DNA of 64,000 nt from the NCBI RefSeq assembly GCF_012328925.1, contig NZ_JAAXLS010000003.1:124001-188000 (forward strand), given 5' to 3'. Below the pieces are notes generated by a model that saw nothing but the letters and a program-made list of their open reading frames with translations, searched no databases and was not told the origin of the DNA. The position numbers and the translations under genes are program-made. Each line of letters begins with the position of its first letter. Position 1 is the stretch's first letter. Source of the stretch: Amycolatopsis acididurans. Its GTDB lineage: Bacteria; Actinomycetota; Actinomycetes; Mycobacteriales; Pseudonocardiaceae. Below, in pieces: positions 32,351 to 41,062 of the stretch.

Positions 32351-32893
32351 GTGACGAAGCGGACGGGCTGGCTCGTGCTCGTGGTGCGGATACCGGCCGA
32401 GCCCTCACGGCACCGGGTGGCGGTGTGGCGCGAGCTGCGCCGCGCGGGCGCGCTCTCGCTCGGGCAGGGCACGTGGGCCGTACCGGACGTCCCCGCCTTC
32501 GCCGACGGGGTCGCCCGCACCACCGAACTCGCGCGCCGCGGTGACGGCGAGGTGATCGCGCTGGAGGCGGCGGGCCGTACCGACGAGGACGCCGCGCGGC
32601 TGGAGGCCATGTTCACCGCCGAGCGCACCGAGGAGTGGGCCGAGTTCCTCGCCGACTGCGCCAAGTTCGACGCCGAGATCGACAAGGAAATCGGCAACGG
32701 CAAGTTCACCATGGCCGAGCTCGAAGAAGAGGAGCACAGCCTCGAACGGCTGCGGCGCTGGCACCGCGACCTCAAAGCACGCGACCTCTTCGGCGCGCCC
32801 GCCGCGGCCGAGGCGGACCGGCAGCTCGAGCACTGCGCCACCCGGCTCGCCGAGTACACCGACCGTGTTTTCCAAGCCCTGCACCAGATGTGA
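32351..32893 (+). CDS. chrB: ChrB-type chromate-resistance regulator
   Basis: 180 aa from GTG 32351. It corresponds to the N-terminal ChrB domain (TGWLVLVVRIPAEPSRHRVA, LSLGQGTWAVPDVPAF), with a central charged helical region (EFLADCAKFDAEIDKEIGNG). It lacks the C-terminal ChrB half found in longer proteins. ChrB senses chromate or sulfate-type oxyanions and controls efflux. Here the downstream gene, 10 bp away, is an MFS transporter instead of the usual ChrA. Confidence 0.85.
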   Translation: MTKRTGWLVLVVRIPAEPSRHRVAVWRELRRAGALSLGQGTWAVPDVPAFADGVARTTELARRGDGEVIALEAAGRTDEDAARLEAMFTAERTEEWAEFLADCAKFDAEIDKEIGNGKFTMAELEEEEHSLERLRRWHRDLKARDLFGAPAAAEADRQLEHCATRLAEYTDRVFQALHQM

Positions 32894-32903
32894 GGTATCC
32901 ACA

Positions 32904-34073
32904 ATGGACCGTCCGCTGGGGCCGCTGTACGCCGCCGGCTTCGTCACCGCGTTCGGCGCGCACAGCATCGCGGCCAGTCTCGGCGGCTACACCGAAGGTG
33001 AGCACGCCTCGCTGCTGACACTGGGCATCCTGCTCGCGCTCTACGACGGCGCCGAGGTCGTGCTGAAGCCGGTCTTCGGCGCGCTCGCCGACCGGATCGG
33101 TCCCCGGCCGGTGCTCTTCGGCGGTCTGGTGGCCTTCGCGGCGGCGTCGGGAGCGTTCGTGCTCGCGGGCGATCCGGCGCTGGTCGGCGTGGTCCGGCTC
33201 GGGCAGGGCGCGGCGGCCGCCGCCTTCTCCCCCGCCGCGGGCGCGCTCGTCGCACGAGTCTCGCCGCAGCGGCGTCACGGCCGGGCCTTCGGCGGCTACG
33301 GCGCGTGGAAGGGGCTCGGTTACACGCTGGGTCCCGTGCTCGGCGGCGCGCTGATCACGCTCGGTGGCTACTCGCTGCTGTTCACCACGCTGGCGGTGCT
33401 CGCGCTGCTGGTGGTGGCCTGGGCGGCGCTGGCCGTCCCGTCGGTGCCGCCGCTGCCGCGTGCCCGGCAGACCGTGCTGGATCTCGCGCGGCGCCTGACA
33501 CAGGCCGGTTTCCTGCGCCCGGTCGCCGTGCTCGCGGGCACCACCGCCGCGCTGGCGGTGGGCGTGGGCTTCCTGCCGGTGGTCGGCGCGAACGCCGGTC
33601 TCGGGCCGCTGGCCACCGGTGCGGCGGTGTCGCTGCTGGCCGCGTGCGCCGCGCTCGTGCAGCCGTTCGCGGGGCGCGCGCGGGACGCGGAACGGCTGCC
33701 GGAGCGCACCGGCATGGCGGGCGGCTTGCTGCTGGCGGCCGCGGGCATGGCGCTCGCGACGGTCCTGCCCGGCCTCGCCGCGATACTCGTCGCCGCCGTC
33801 GCGATCGGCGTCGGCACCGGTGTGGCCACCCCGCTCGCGTTCGCGCAACTGTCGGCGTCGGCGCCGCCGGAACGCCTCGGGCAGACCATGGGCGCGGCGG
33901 AGGTGGGCCGGGAACTCGGCGACGCCGGTGGCCCGCTGCTCGTCGGCGCGATCGCGTCCGCGGCCGTCCTCGGTGCCGGGTTCGGCGCGCTGGCGGCGGT
34001 GCTGGCCGCCGCCGCGCTCGCCGTCACGGGCCGGCGTCCCGCGCGGCCGGATCGTCCTCCGTCGCGCGCCTGA
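32904..34073 (+). CDS. MFS transporter, partner of ChrB
   Basis: 389 aa with about 12 helices; GALADRIGPRPVLFGGLVAF is the loop 2-3 signature, and GYGAWKGLGYTLGPVLGG resembles motif C. There is no clear ribosome site: the start codon sits inside a copy of the 11-bp palindrome TCCACAATGGA (32898-32908), 10 bp after chrB, so translation is probably coupled. ChrB-MFS pairs occur in actinobacteria; export of an oxyanion or of a toxic metabolite is a reasonable guess. Confidence 0.85.
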   Translation: MDRPLGPLYAAGFVTAFGAHSIAASLGGYTEGEHASLLTLGILLALYDGAEVVLKPVFGALADRIGPRPVLFGGLVAFAAASGAFVLAGDPALVGVVRLGQGAAAAAFSPAAGALVARVSPQRRHGRAFGGYGAWKGLGYTLGPVLGGALITLGGYSLLFTTLAVLALLVVAWAALAVPSVPPLPRARQTVLDLARRLTQAGFLRPVAVLAGTTAALAVGVGFLPVVGANAGLGPLATGAAVSLLAACAALVQPFAGRARDAERLPERTGMAGGLLLAAAGMALATVLPGLAAILVAAVAIGVGTGVATPLAFAQLSASAPPERLGQTMGAAEVGRELGDAGGPLLVGAIASAAVLGAGFGALAAVLAAAALAVTGRRPARPDRPPSRA

Positions 34074-34104
34074 CCAGCACACGCGCCTCGCGGGGGGCGC
34101 CCCT

Positions 34105-35436
34105 TCACGCCGGGAACAACGATCCTGACGGCTGATCGAGATAGGCCGGGTTCGCCACGAGCAGCCGCTCGGTGACCGATTCCCGCACGGCCGCCAGGGT
34201 CGCCGGATCGTCCGGATCGGCTCGGCCGTCCCGCAGGGCGGAGGCGAACTCCGCCTGGCTCGCGAAACCCAGCGCCGCCAGGCGGGCACGGTGCCGCCGC
34301 TCCTGTGCGGGTCCCAGCCGCAGCTCCCGCCACACCGTGTCCAGCACGTTGGCCGCGACCCGGGTGTGGAACGCGGTGCGGCCCGAGGTGGCGGGCAGCA
34401 CGTCGCCGCGCAGGAACTCACCGGCCGCCTCGAGAAGTTGCCCCGCCGACGGGTGGCCGTGCAACTCGGAGGGCTCGGCGATCTCCTCGGGCACCTTCCC
34501 GGCCGGCATTCCCAGCGCCAGCAGCAGATCGTGCTCCTGCTCGCACACGCGGCGCCCGACCGCGGCCAGCTCGACCGAGCGCGTCTCCCCGGCCAGGTGC
34601 CGCTGCGCCTGCACGCGGCAGCCCACGGCCCACCACACCGTGCCGAACACCTGCCACCACCGCACGGCCTCGGGGTCGGGGCGCTCGCCCGCCACCTCGG
34701 CGTACCCGTCGAGCAGCTCGTCCAGCGTGCCGAAGCCGCCCACCGGCAGCGCCGAACCGAAGCGCCAGGCTTTCACGCACAGCCAGCCGAGATCCTCGCG
34801 GGGATCCCCGCGGTGCACCCGTTCCCAGTCCAGCACGGCGGCGAGCCCGGCCGGCCGCACGATCAGGTTGCCGTTGCGGAAATCCCCGTGCACCACGGTG
34901 TCGGGCACGGGCGGCGGCCGGTGCGCGTGCAGCCAGTGCAGCCCGATCTCCACCGGCGGCAGGGGTTCGCCGAGGGAGTCGTAGGTCGCCACGAGGGTCG
35001 CCAGCGGGTCGTGGCGTTCCAGCGAGGGCACCTTCGCCGGCGGGATGCGGTGGATCCGGGCGAGCACGCGGCCCAGCTCGGCGGCCAGTCCCTCGGGAAC
35101 CGCGCGCAGCAGCCTGCGGGGGATCGTCTCACCGCCCACAAAGGACGTCAGCACGAACGGCGCGCCGAGCGCGTCGCTCGTGTCGTGATCGATCAGCGGC
35201 GGTACCGGAACGCCTTCCTCGGCCGCGGCGCGCAGGACCTCGGCCTCCCGCGCCATCGCCTCCGGCCGGGCCGCGCCGGGCGGATCCCGCCGTAGTACCA
35301 GCTGCCGCGGGCCCGCGGCAAGGCTCGCCTCGAACTCCCAGGTCTCGCGGCTCGCCCCGCCGCTGAGCTGCCGAAGCCCGCGGATCTCCCGCGCACCGAG
35401 CCTGCGGGCGAGCTGTCCCGCGAGCTCAGTAGTCAT
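34105..35436 (-). CDS. APH-family phosphotransferase with C-terminal DUF6285-like domain
   Basis: 443 aa. Residues about 20-270 form an aminoglycoside-phosphotransferase/ACAD10-type kinase domain: LSGGASRETWEF nucleotide-binding start, VVHGDFRNGNLIV Brenner motif and AVLDWERVHRGDP metal loop. Residues about 345-440 match the helical domain (DUF6285) often found fused or next to these kinases in acyl-CoA operons. In mitochondria and mycobacteria, ACAD10-like kinases phosphorylate 4-hydroxy acyl-CoAs for beta-oxidation; that role fits this operon. It is the last gene of the minus-strand operon, overlapping the hydratase before it by 11 bp. Confidence 0.85.
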   Translation of the reverse strand: MTTELAGQLARRLGAREIRGLRQLSGGASRETWEFEASLAAGPRQLVLRRDPPGAARPEAMAREAEVLRAAAEEGVPVPPLIDHDTSDALGAPFVLTSFVGGETIPRRLLRAVPEGLAAELGRVLARIHRIPPAKVPSLERHDPLATLVATYDSLGEPLPPVEIGLHWLHAHRPPPVPDTVVHGDFRNGNLIVRPAGLAAVLDWERVHRGDPREDLGWLCVKAWRFGSALPVGGFGTLDELLDGYAEVAGERPDPEAVRWWQVFGTVWWAVGCRVQAQRHLAGETRSVELAAVGRRVCEQEHDLLLALGMPAGKVPEEIAEPSELHGHPSAGQLLEAAGEFLRGDVLPATSGRTAFHTRVAANVLDTVWRELRLGPAQERRHRARLAALGFASQAEFASALRDGRADPDDPATLAAVRESVTERLLVANPAYLDQPSGSLFPA

Positions 35437-36301
35437 CGGGACGGACCGGCCAGCGCGGCACGGACGGCGGGAAGTCCTTGCTCACCCTGCCGGGGAAGAC
35501 CGCGGCGCGCTTCTCCAGGAACGCCGCCACCCCCTCGGCCGCGTCCGCGCCCCGCCCCACCTCGAACATCGCCTGCGAGTCGTACCGGTGCGCGGCCCAC
35601 GGCGTGGCCGAGCCGAGCATGCCCCACAGCATCTGCCGCGCCACCGCGACCGACACCGCGGAGGTGTTCTCCGCGATTTCCCGTGCGATGCCGTAAGCGG
35701 TGGGCAGCAACTCCGCGTCGGGCACCACCCGCGAGACGAGCCCGCCCGCGCGCGCCTCCTCCGGCCCGAACACCCGCCCGGTCGCGACCCACTCCATCGC
35801 CTGCGAGATCCCGACCACGCGCGGCAGGAACCACGTCGAGGCCGCCTCCGGCACGATCCCTCGGCGCGCGAACACGAAACCGAACTTCGCCGACTCCGCC
35901 GCGATCCGGATGTCCATCGGCAGGGTCATCGTGACGCCGACGCCGACCGCGGGACCGTTGTACGCCCCGATCACCGGCTTCGTGCAGGCCGCGATGCGCA
36001 GGGACACCGTGCCGCCGCCATCGCGGGGCACGCCGTCGATCGTCTCGGCGCCCTCGAGTTCCGGGCGGCGCCCGGCGTTGAACGTGTCCGCTCCCCCGCC
36101 GAGATCGGCTCCCGCGCAGAACCCGCGGCCCGCACCGGTCATGACCACGACGCGCACGTCGTCGTCGGCGTCCACCTCGTCGAACGCGGCGATCAGTTCG
36201 CGCGCCATGGTGGTGGTGAAGGCGTTGAGCCGTTGCGGCCGGTTGAGGGTGATCGTGGCGATCCCGTCGGCCACCTCGTAGCTGATTTCCGTATAGCTCA
36301 C
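35426..36301 (-). CDS. Enoyl-CoA hydratase/isomerase family protein
   Basis: 291 aa from GTG 36301 (GTGA overlap with the preceding stop). Crotonase fold: ATITLNRPQRLNAFTTTM, oxyanion-hole block MTGAGRGFCAGADL, NGPAVGVGVTMTLPMDIRIA and a Glu-containing RRGIVPEAASTWFLPRVVG. The C-terminal trimerisation helix is typical. It hydrates or isomerises an enoyl-CoA in the degradation route encoded by this operon. It differs clearly from the second crotonase upstream, so two successive steps are more likely than redundancy. Confidence 0.9.
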   Translation of the reverse strand: MSYTEISYEVADGIATITLNRPQRLNAFTTTMARELIAAFDEVDADDDVRVVVMTGAGRGFCAGADLGGGADTFNAGRRPELEGAETIDGVPRDGGGTVSLRIAACTKPVIGAYNGPAVGVGVTMTLPMDIRIAAESAKFGFVFARRGIVPEAASTWFLPRVVGISQAMEWVATGRVFGPEEARAGGLVSRVVPDAELLPTAYGIAREIAENTSAVSVAVARQMLWGMLGSATPWAAHRYDSQAMFEVGRGADAAEGVAAFLEKRAAVFPGRVSKDFPPSVPRWPVRPDDY

Positions 36302-37095
36302 CGGACCGCCCACCGCCCGGTGTACTCGGCCGTCGTCTTGCTCAGGAACGCCTCGAACGCCGCCGCGGTGTCCTCCGTGGCGAAGTTGACCGTCTGGGCC
36401 CGCGCCTCGTTGCGCAGCGCGTCCGGGAACGCGGCGGTGGCGCCCTCGGTGAGCAACGCCTTGGTCTGCGCGAGCGCGACCGGCGGCCCGTCGGCGAGCT
36501 GCTTGGCGATGCCGGCGACGAATTCGTCCAGCTCGCCCGGCTCCCGCACCCACGTGACCAGGCCCAGTTCGAGCGCCTGCTCCGGGCCGACGAAATCGGC
36601 GAGCAGCGCCAGGCGCTTCGCCTGCTGCAACCCGACGAGCCTGGGCAGCAGCCACGATCCGCCGAAGTCGGGCGAGAGCCCGCGCCGGGCGAAGATCTGG
36701 CTGAACCGGGCGCCGGTCGAGCACGCGACGAGATCGCAGCCCAGCGCGAGATTCCAGCCCGCGCCGACGGCCACGCCCTCGACCTTGGCGATACTCGGCT
36801 TGGGCAGCTCGTGCAGCGCCAGCGCGACCGAGTTGACCAGGCGCATCCGTTCCAGCGGGTGCGCCCCGCCGCGGTCCTCGCCGAGGTCGGCGCCCGCGCA
36901 GAAGTCGCCGCCGGCGCCGGTGACGACCACGACCCTGGTGCCGGAATCGTCGGCGACCGCGCGGAAGGCGTCACGCAGCACGGCCCACATCGCCACATCG
37001 ATCGCGTTCTTGCGGTGCGGCCGGTTCAGGGTGACGGTGGACACCGCGCCCTGCCGGGACACCAGCACGCTGGGTTCGTCCACAGTAGACTCCAT
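36298..37095 (-). CDS. Enoyl-CoA hydratase/isomerase family protein (second)
   Basis: 265 aa; its ATG overlaps the acyl-CoA dehydrogenase stop by one base (TGATG). Crotonase blocks: VSTVTLNRPHRKNAIDVAMW, VTGAGGDFCAGADLG, VEGVAVGAGWNLALGCDLVA, RRGLSPDFGGSWLLPRLVG. The Glu of the second catalytic position is replaced by Asp (SPDFGG versus PEAAS in its neighbour), so the chemistry may be isomerisation or hydrolysis instead of simple hydration. Fourth gene of the operon. Confidence 0.9.
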   Translation of the reverse strand: MESTVDEPSVLVSRQGAVSTVTLNRPHRKNAIDVAMWAVLRDAFRAVADDSGTRVVVVTGAGGDFCAGADLGEDRGGAHPLERMRLVNSVALALHELPKPSIAKVEGVAVGAGWNLALGCDLVACSTGARFSQIFARRGLSPDFGGSWLLPRLVGLQQAKRLALLADFVGPEQALELGLVTWVREPGELDEFVAGIAKQLADGPPVALAQTKALLTEGATAAFPDALRNEARAQTVNFATEDTAAAFEAFLSKTTAEYTGRWAVR

Positions 37096-38147
37096 CAGAT
37101 CGCGAGCCGGTCCGCCAGCCTGGCCCGCCGCGCGGCCGGATCGCCGAGAAGCAGCTCGCTGGTCTTGGCGCGCTTGTAGTACAGGTGCGCGTCGTGCTCC
37201 CAGGTGTAGCCGATCCCGCCGTGCAGCTGAACACTGTCCGCCGCCGCCTTGAAGTAGGCCGGGCCGATGAACTCCTGCGCCGTCGCGGCCGCCAGCGGCA
37301 GCTCGTCCGGGGCGGCGTCGGCGGTCCACGCGGCGTAGCGCGCCAGCGACACCGCCTGCTCGTAGGCGCTGTACATGTCCGCGCAGCCGTGTTTGACCGC
37401 CTGGTAGGAGCCGATGGGGCGGCCGAACTGCACCCGCACCTTCGCGTACTCGACGGTCGTCTCCAGAACCTTCGACATCCCGCCGACGCTTTCGGCGGCC
37501 AGCGCGACCGCCGCGAGGTCGCGCACCTTCTCCCACACCGCTTCGGGATCGGCGCATTCGACGCGCTCGGCCGAGGTGCCGTCGAAGTCCAGGCGGGCCA
37601 GGCGGCGCGTCGGATCGAGGGTGTGCATGGCCTTGCGCCCGGCGCCGGAGGTGCGGAACCACGCGTGGCCGTCCGGCGTGTTCGCGTACACCAGCACGAC
37701 GTCGGCCAAATCACCCGACACGACGTTGCGCGCCGACCCGCTCAGCACCTCCGGGCTGTCGCTCCAGCCCGCCGCGACCGTGCCGATCAGCTCGCCGGAT
37801 GCCAGGCGGGGCAACAGATCCGCGGTGAGCTTGTCGTCGTCGAGGGCGAGCACTGCGTCCACCGCCAGCACGGCGGAGGCGAGGTAGGGCACCGGTGCCA
37901 GTGCGCGGCCCAGTTCCTCCAGCACGATCGCGCGCTCGAAATGGCCCGCACCCGAGCCGCCGTGGCGCTCCGGGACCACCAGACCGGCCAGCCCCAGCTC
38001 GCCGGAAATCCTTCGCCACAAAGGGATATCGTGCCCCTCGGGGCTGTCCATCACCTCGCGGACCCGCGCCGGGGCGCAGTGATCGGCGAGCATCTTGCGC
38101 ACCGAGGAACGAAGCTGCTCGGCTTCGGTGCCGGGTACCAGGCGCAT
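37095..38147 (-). CDS. Acyl-CoA dehydrogenase, small subunit type
   Basis: 350 aa. N-terminal helical and C-terminal four-helix domains are recognisable (LGLAGLVVPERHGGSGAGHF, VRVQFGRPIGSYQAVKHGCA, LHGGIGYTWEHDAHLYYKRA). The middle beta-domain is less conserved than in its partner. The following gene pair in mycobacterial steroid degradation (FadE26/FadE27-like) shows that a long and a short acyl-CoA dehydrogenase together make an alpha2beta2 enzyme; the arrangement here fits that. It would introduce a C2=C3 double bond in an acyl-CoA using FAD. Confidence 0.9.
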   Translation of the reverse strand: MRLVPGTEAEQLRSSVRKMLADHCAPARVREVMDSPEGHDIPLWRRISGELGLAGLVVPERHGGSGAGHFERAIVLEELGRALAPVPYLASAVLAVDAVLALDDDKLTADLLPRLASGELIGTVAAGWSDSPEVLSGSARNVVSGDLADVVLVYANTPDGHAWFRTSGAGRKAMHTLDPTRRLARLDFDGTSAERVECADPEAVWEKVRDLAAVALAAESVGGMSKVLETTVEYAKVRVQFGRPIGSYQAVKHGCADMYSAYEQAVSLARYAAWTADAAPDELPLAAATAQEFIGPAYFKAAADSVQLHGGIGYTWEHDAHLYYKRAKTSELLLGDPAARRARLADRLAI

Positions 38148-38160
38148 CGACGCGCTCCTC

Positions 38161-39348
38161 TCAAGCCTGCCGCTGCGTGCCGACACGCAGCTCACGGAAC
38201 GGGACGTCACGGTCGACCTGCGGCTCCTTGGGCAGGCCGAGGATCCGCTCACCGATGATGTTGCGCTGCACCTGGTTCGTGCCGCCCGCGATGCTGGAGG
38301 CCGGGGTCGCGTTGATCGCCGCGGCCAGCTCACCGCCCTCGTCGTCCTCCCACGCGATCGTCTCCTGCGGAGCGATCAGCCCGGCCACCGACACAGCGCG
38401 CCACAACAGTTCCGCGCCCGCGAGCTTGGCCACCGAGCCGCGCGCGCCCGGCGGGGTGCCCGCGTCGGACTCCTGCCGCAGCCGGGTGTTGAACAGCGAC
38501 AGCGCCCGCTCGGCCGCGTACAGCGCGGCGAGTTCCGCGCGCACCGCCGGGTCCTGCGAGCGGCCGGTGCGCTTGGCGAGGTCGGCCAGGTTGTGATAGC
38601 CGAGCGGATCGTAGCGGCGCCGCACCGAGCCGCCGATGGACACGCGTTCGTGGCCGAGCATCGTGACCGCGGCGAACCAGCCCGCGTCCACCTCGCCCAG
38701 CACCGAGTCCGCGGGCAGCCGCACGTTGTCGAAGTAGACCTCGTTGAACGGCGCGCGGCCGGTCATGTCCTTGAGCGGCCGCACGGTCACGCCGGGCGCG
38801 TGCATGTCCACGATGAACATCGTGAGGCCCTTGTGCTTGGGCAGATCCGGGTTGGTGCGGGCCAGCAGCGCACCGAAGTCGGCGTGCTGCGCGCCGGAGG
38901 TCCAGACCTTCTGGCCGTTGACGACCCACTCTCCCCCGTCGCGCACCGCGCGGGTCTGCAGGCTCGCCACGTCCGATCCCGCGCCGGGTTCGGAGAACAG
39001 CTGGCACCACACCTCTTCACCCCGCAGCAACGGCCGCACATACCGCGACTTCTGTTCGTGCGTACCGAGATCGACCAGCGTCGGGCCGCACATGCCCATG
39101 CTGATCATGAACAGCGAGGTCGGCAGGTCGTGGTCGGCCGACTCGTCGTTGAAGATCTGCTGTTCGGCCGCGGTCAGGCCCTGCCCGCCGTACTCCTTCG
39201 GCCAGGTGATGCCCGCCAGCCCCGCATCGTAGAGCGCGGCCTGGAACCGCTTGGCGAGCGCGACCTGTTCGGCGGTCTCCAGGGTGTCGGCCGATTCCGG
39301 CACGTTGGTGGCGAGCCAGTCGCGCACCTTTTCCCGGAACTTGTCCAT
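38161..39348 (-). CDS. Acyl-CoA dehydrogenase, large subunit type
   Basis: 395 aa. It is a full-length acyl-CoA dehydrogenase: WPKEYGGQGLTAAEQQIF, QLFSEPGAGSDVASLQTRAV (flavin/substrate contacts), GQKVWTSGAQHADFGALLAR, and the C-terminal AGGTNQVQRNIIGERILGLP typical of the FadE26-like group. It probably pairs with the shorter dehydrogenase 13 bp downstream. It is second in the operon, 14 bp after the acyl-CoA ligase stop. Confidence 0.92.
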   Translation of the reverse strand: MDKFREKVRDWLATNVPESADTLETAEQVALAKRFQAALYDAGLAGITWPKEYGGQGLTAAEQQIFNDESADHDLPTSLFMISMGMCGPTLVDLGTHEQKSRYVRPLLRGEEVWCQLFSEPGAGSDVASLQTRAVRDGGEWVVNGQKVWTSGAQHADFGALLARTNPDLPKHKGLTMFIVDMHAPGVTVRPLKDMTGRAPFNEVYFDNVRLPADSVLGEVDAGWFAAVTMLGHERVSIGGSVRRRYDPLGYHNLADLAKRTGRSQDPAVRAELAALYAAERALSLFNTRLRQESDAGTPPGARGSVAKLAGAELLWRAVSVAGLIAPQETIAWEDDEGGELAAAINATPASSIAGGTNQVQRNIIGERILGLPKEPQVDRDVPFRELRVGTQRQA

Positions 39349-39362
39349 GTGCGTCCTCTCGT

Positions 39363-40907
39363 TCACGGCACGGGCGTGGCGAAGCGTTCCTTGAGCTTGC
39401 GTTTGACCAGCTTCCCGGTCGGGGTCCGGGGCAGTTCGTCCACGAATTCCACGGCCTTGGGCGCCTTGTAGTGCGCGATCCGGCCGCGCACGTACTCCAG
39501 CAGCTGTGCGGCCAGTTCCGGTCCCGGCTCGGCGCCGGGCGCGGGCTGCACCACGGCGAGCACGGACTCGCCCATCTCCGGGTCCGGTACGCCGATCACG
39601 GCGACGTCGAACACCGCCGGATGCAGCGCGAGCGCGTCCTCGACCTCCTGGGGGTAGATGTTGACCCCGCCGGAGATGATCATGAAGGCCTTGCGGTCGG
39701 TGAGGAACAGGAACCCATCGGAGTCGATGTAGCCGACATCGCCGTTGGTACACCAGAACGGGTGATCCGGATGGCGTGTCTCGGCGGTCTTCTCCGGATC
39801 GTTGAGGTAGGTGAACTGTTCCTCGTCCTCGCCGCGTTCGAAGTAGACGGTCCCGATCTCACCGGTCGGCAGTTCGCGGCCCTCGTCGTCGCACACGTGC
39901 AGCACGCCCAGCACCGACGGGCCCACCGAGCCCGGCTTCTTCAGCCAGTGCGCGGAATCGATGAGGGTCATGCCGATGCCCTCGGTCGAGGAGTAGTACT
40001 CGTACAGGATCGGCCCCCACCAGTCGATCATCGCGTGCTTGACGTCGACCGGGCACGGCGCGGCGGCGTGCACGGCCACGCGGTGGCTGGACAGGTCGTA
40101 GCGGGTGCGCACGTCCTCGGGCAGCTTGAGCATGCGCACGAACATCGTCGGCACCCACTGGCTCGCGGTGACCCGGTAGCGCTCGATCGCGCGCAGCGCC
40201 TCCTCGGGATCGAAGCGCTCCATCATGATCACCGTGCCGCCGATCGCCTGCACGGACACGGCGAAGCGCAGCGGGGCGGCGTGGTAGACCGGGGCGGGCG
40301 AGAGGTACACGGTGTCGGAGTTGAAGCCGTAAAGCCCTTGCAGGATCGGGATCAGCGTGTCGCCGGGCTCGTCGACCTGGCGGTCGGGAAGTTCGACGCG
40401 GATGCCTTTCGGACGTCCCGTGGTGCCGGAGGAGTACAGCAGGTCGGCCCCGCGTGGCTGGTCGGCGGGCACCTCGGCGGAGGCCGCGGCGAGCGCGGCG
40501 TCGTAGTCGCCGTAGCCCTCGACGGCGCCGTTGTAGGCCAGCCGCAGGCCGGTGCCGGTGAGCGGCAGGATTTCGCCGGCGAGCTCGGCGAGCGCGGCCG
40601 ACACGATCAGCGCCTTGGCCCCGGAATCGTTGACGATGTAGGCGACCTCGGGCGCCGACAGGTGGCGGTTGACCGCGCAGATGTAGAGCCCGGACCGCGC
40701 CGCGGCCCAGTACACCTCGTACGCGCGGAACGTGTTGTCCGTCAGCAACGCGATGGTGTCGCCCTTGCGCAGCCCCGCCTCCCGCAGGGCGTTCGCGAGG
40801 CGGACCGAGCGATCCTCCAGCTCGCCGTAGGTCAGGCGCTCGCCGGTCGCGGCCATGATGGCCGCCGGCTTGTCGGGCTGGGTCGCGGCATGGACACCTG
40901 GGTACAT
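39363..40907 (-). CDS. Acyl-CoA synthetase (AMP-dependent ligase), first gene of the beta-oxidation operon
   Basis: 514 aa; AGGAGGAG lies 5 nt before the ATG. ANL superfamily motifs: LLYSSGTTGRPKGI (P-loop), YYSSTEGIGMT, GDVGYIDSDGFLFLTDRKAF (Asp and hinge) and PRTPTGKLVKRKL with the catalytic Lys. It activates a carboxylic acid with ATP and CoA for the dehydrogenases and hydratases that follow; the acid could be a branched, cyclic or steroid-side-chain carboxylate. It diverges from another ligase at 41063. Confidence 0.92.
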   Translation of the reverse strand: MYPGVHAATQPDKPAAIMAATGERLTYGELEDRSVRLANALREAGLRKGDTIALLTDNTFRAYEVYWAAARSGLYICAVNRHLSAPEVAYIVNDSGAKALIVSAALAELAGEILPLTGTGLRLAYNGAVEGYGDYDAALAAASAEVPADQPRGADLLYSSGTTGRPKGIRVELPDRQVDEPGDTLIPILQGLYGFNSDTVYLSPAPVYHAAPLRFAVSVQAIGGTVIMMERFDPEEALRAIERYRVTASQWVPTMFVRMLKLPEDVRTRYDLSSHRVAVHAAAPCPVDVKHAMIDWWGPILYEYYSSTEGIGMTLIDSAHWLKKPGSVGPSVLGVLHVCDDEGRELPTGEIGTVYFERGEDEEQFTYLNDPEKTAETRHPDHPFWCTNGDVGYIDSDGFLFLTDRKAFMIISGGVNIYPQEVEDALALHPAVFDVAVIGVPDPEMGESVLAVVQPAPGAEPGPELAAQLLEYVRGRIAHYKAPKAVEFVDELPRTPTGKLVKRKLKERFATPVP

Positions 40908-40968
40908 AACGGCTCCTCCTCGAACCGGCGCGCTGTCGCCTCCGAGCCTGGCCGAGCGGATCAGCTCA

Positions 40969-41020
40969 GTCAATGCCCAAACAGTCAGCGTTGACCGGTG
41001 AGCACCTCAACGGCCAGTAT
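40969..41020. promoter_or_regulatory. Divergent promoter region of the two acyl-CoA ligase genes
   Basis: Between the divergent ligases lies an inverted repeat GTCAATGC-N11-GCGTTGAC (40969-40995, 7 of 8 matching). On the plus strand TTGACC (40991-40996) and CAGTAT (41015-41020), 18 bp apart, form a candidate promoter for the 41063 gene, so a protein on the inverted repeat would cover the -35 box. Confidence 0.4.
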
Positions 41021-41062
41021 GGTGCCGATCACATGCCCCCACCACCCTCGCCGAGGTAGCCG

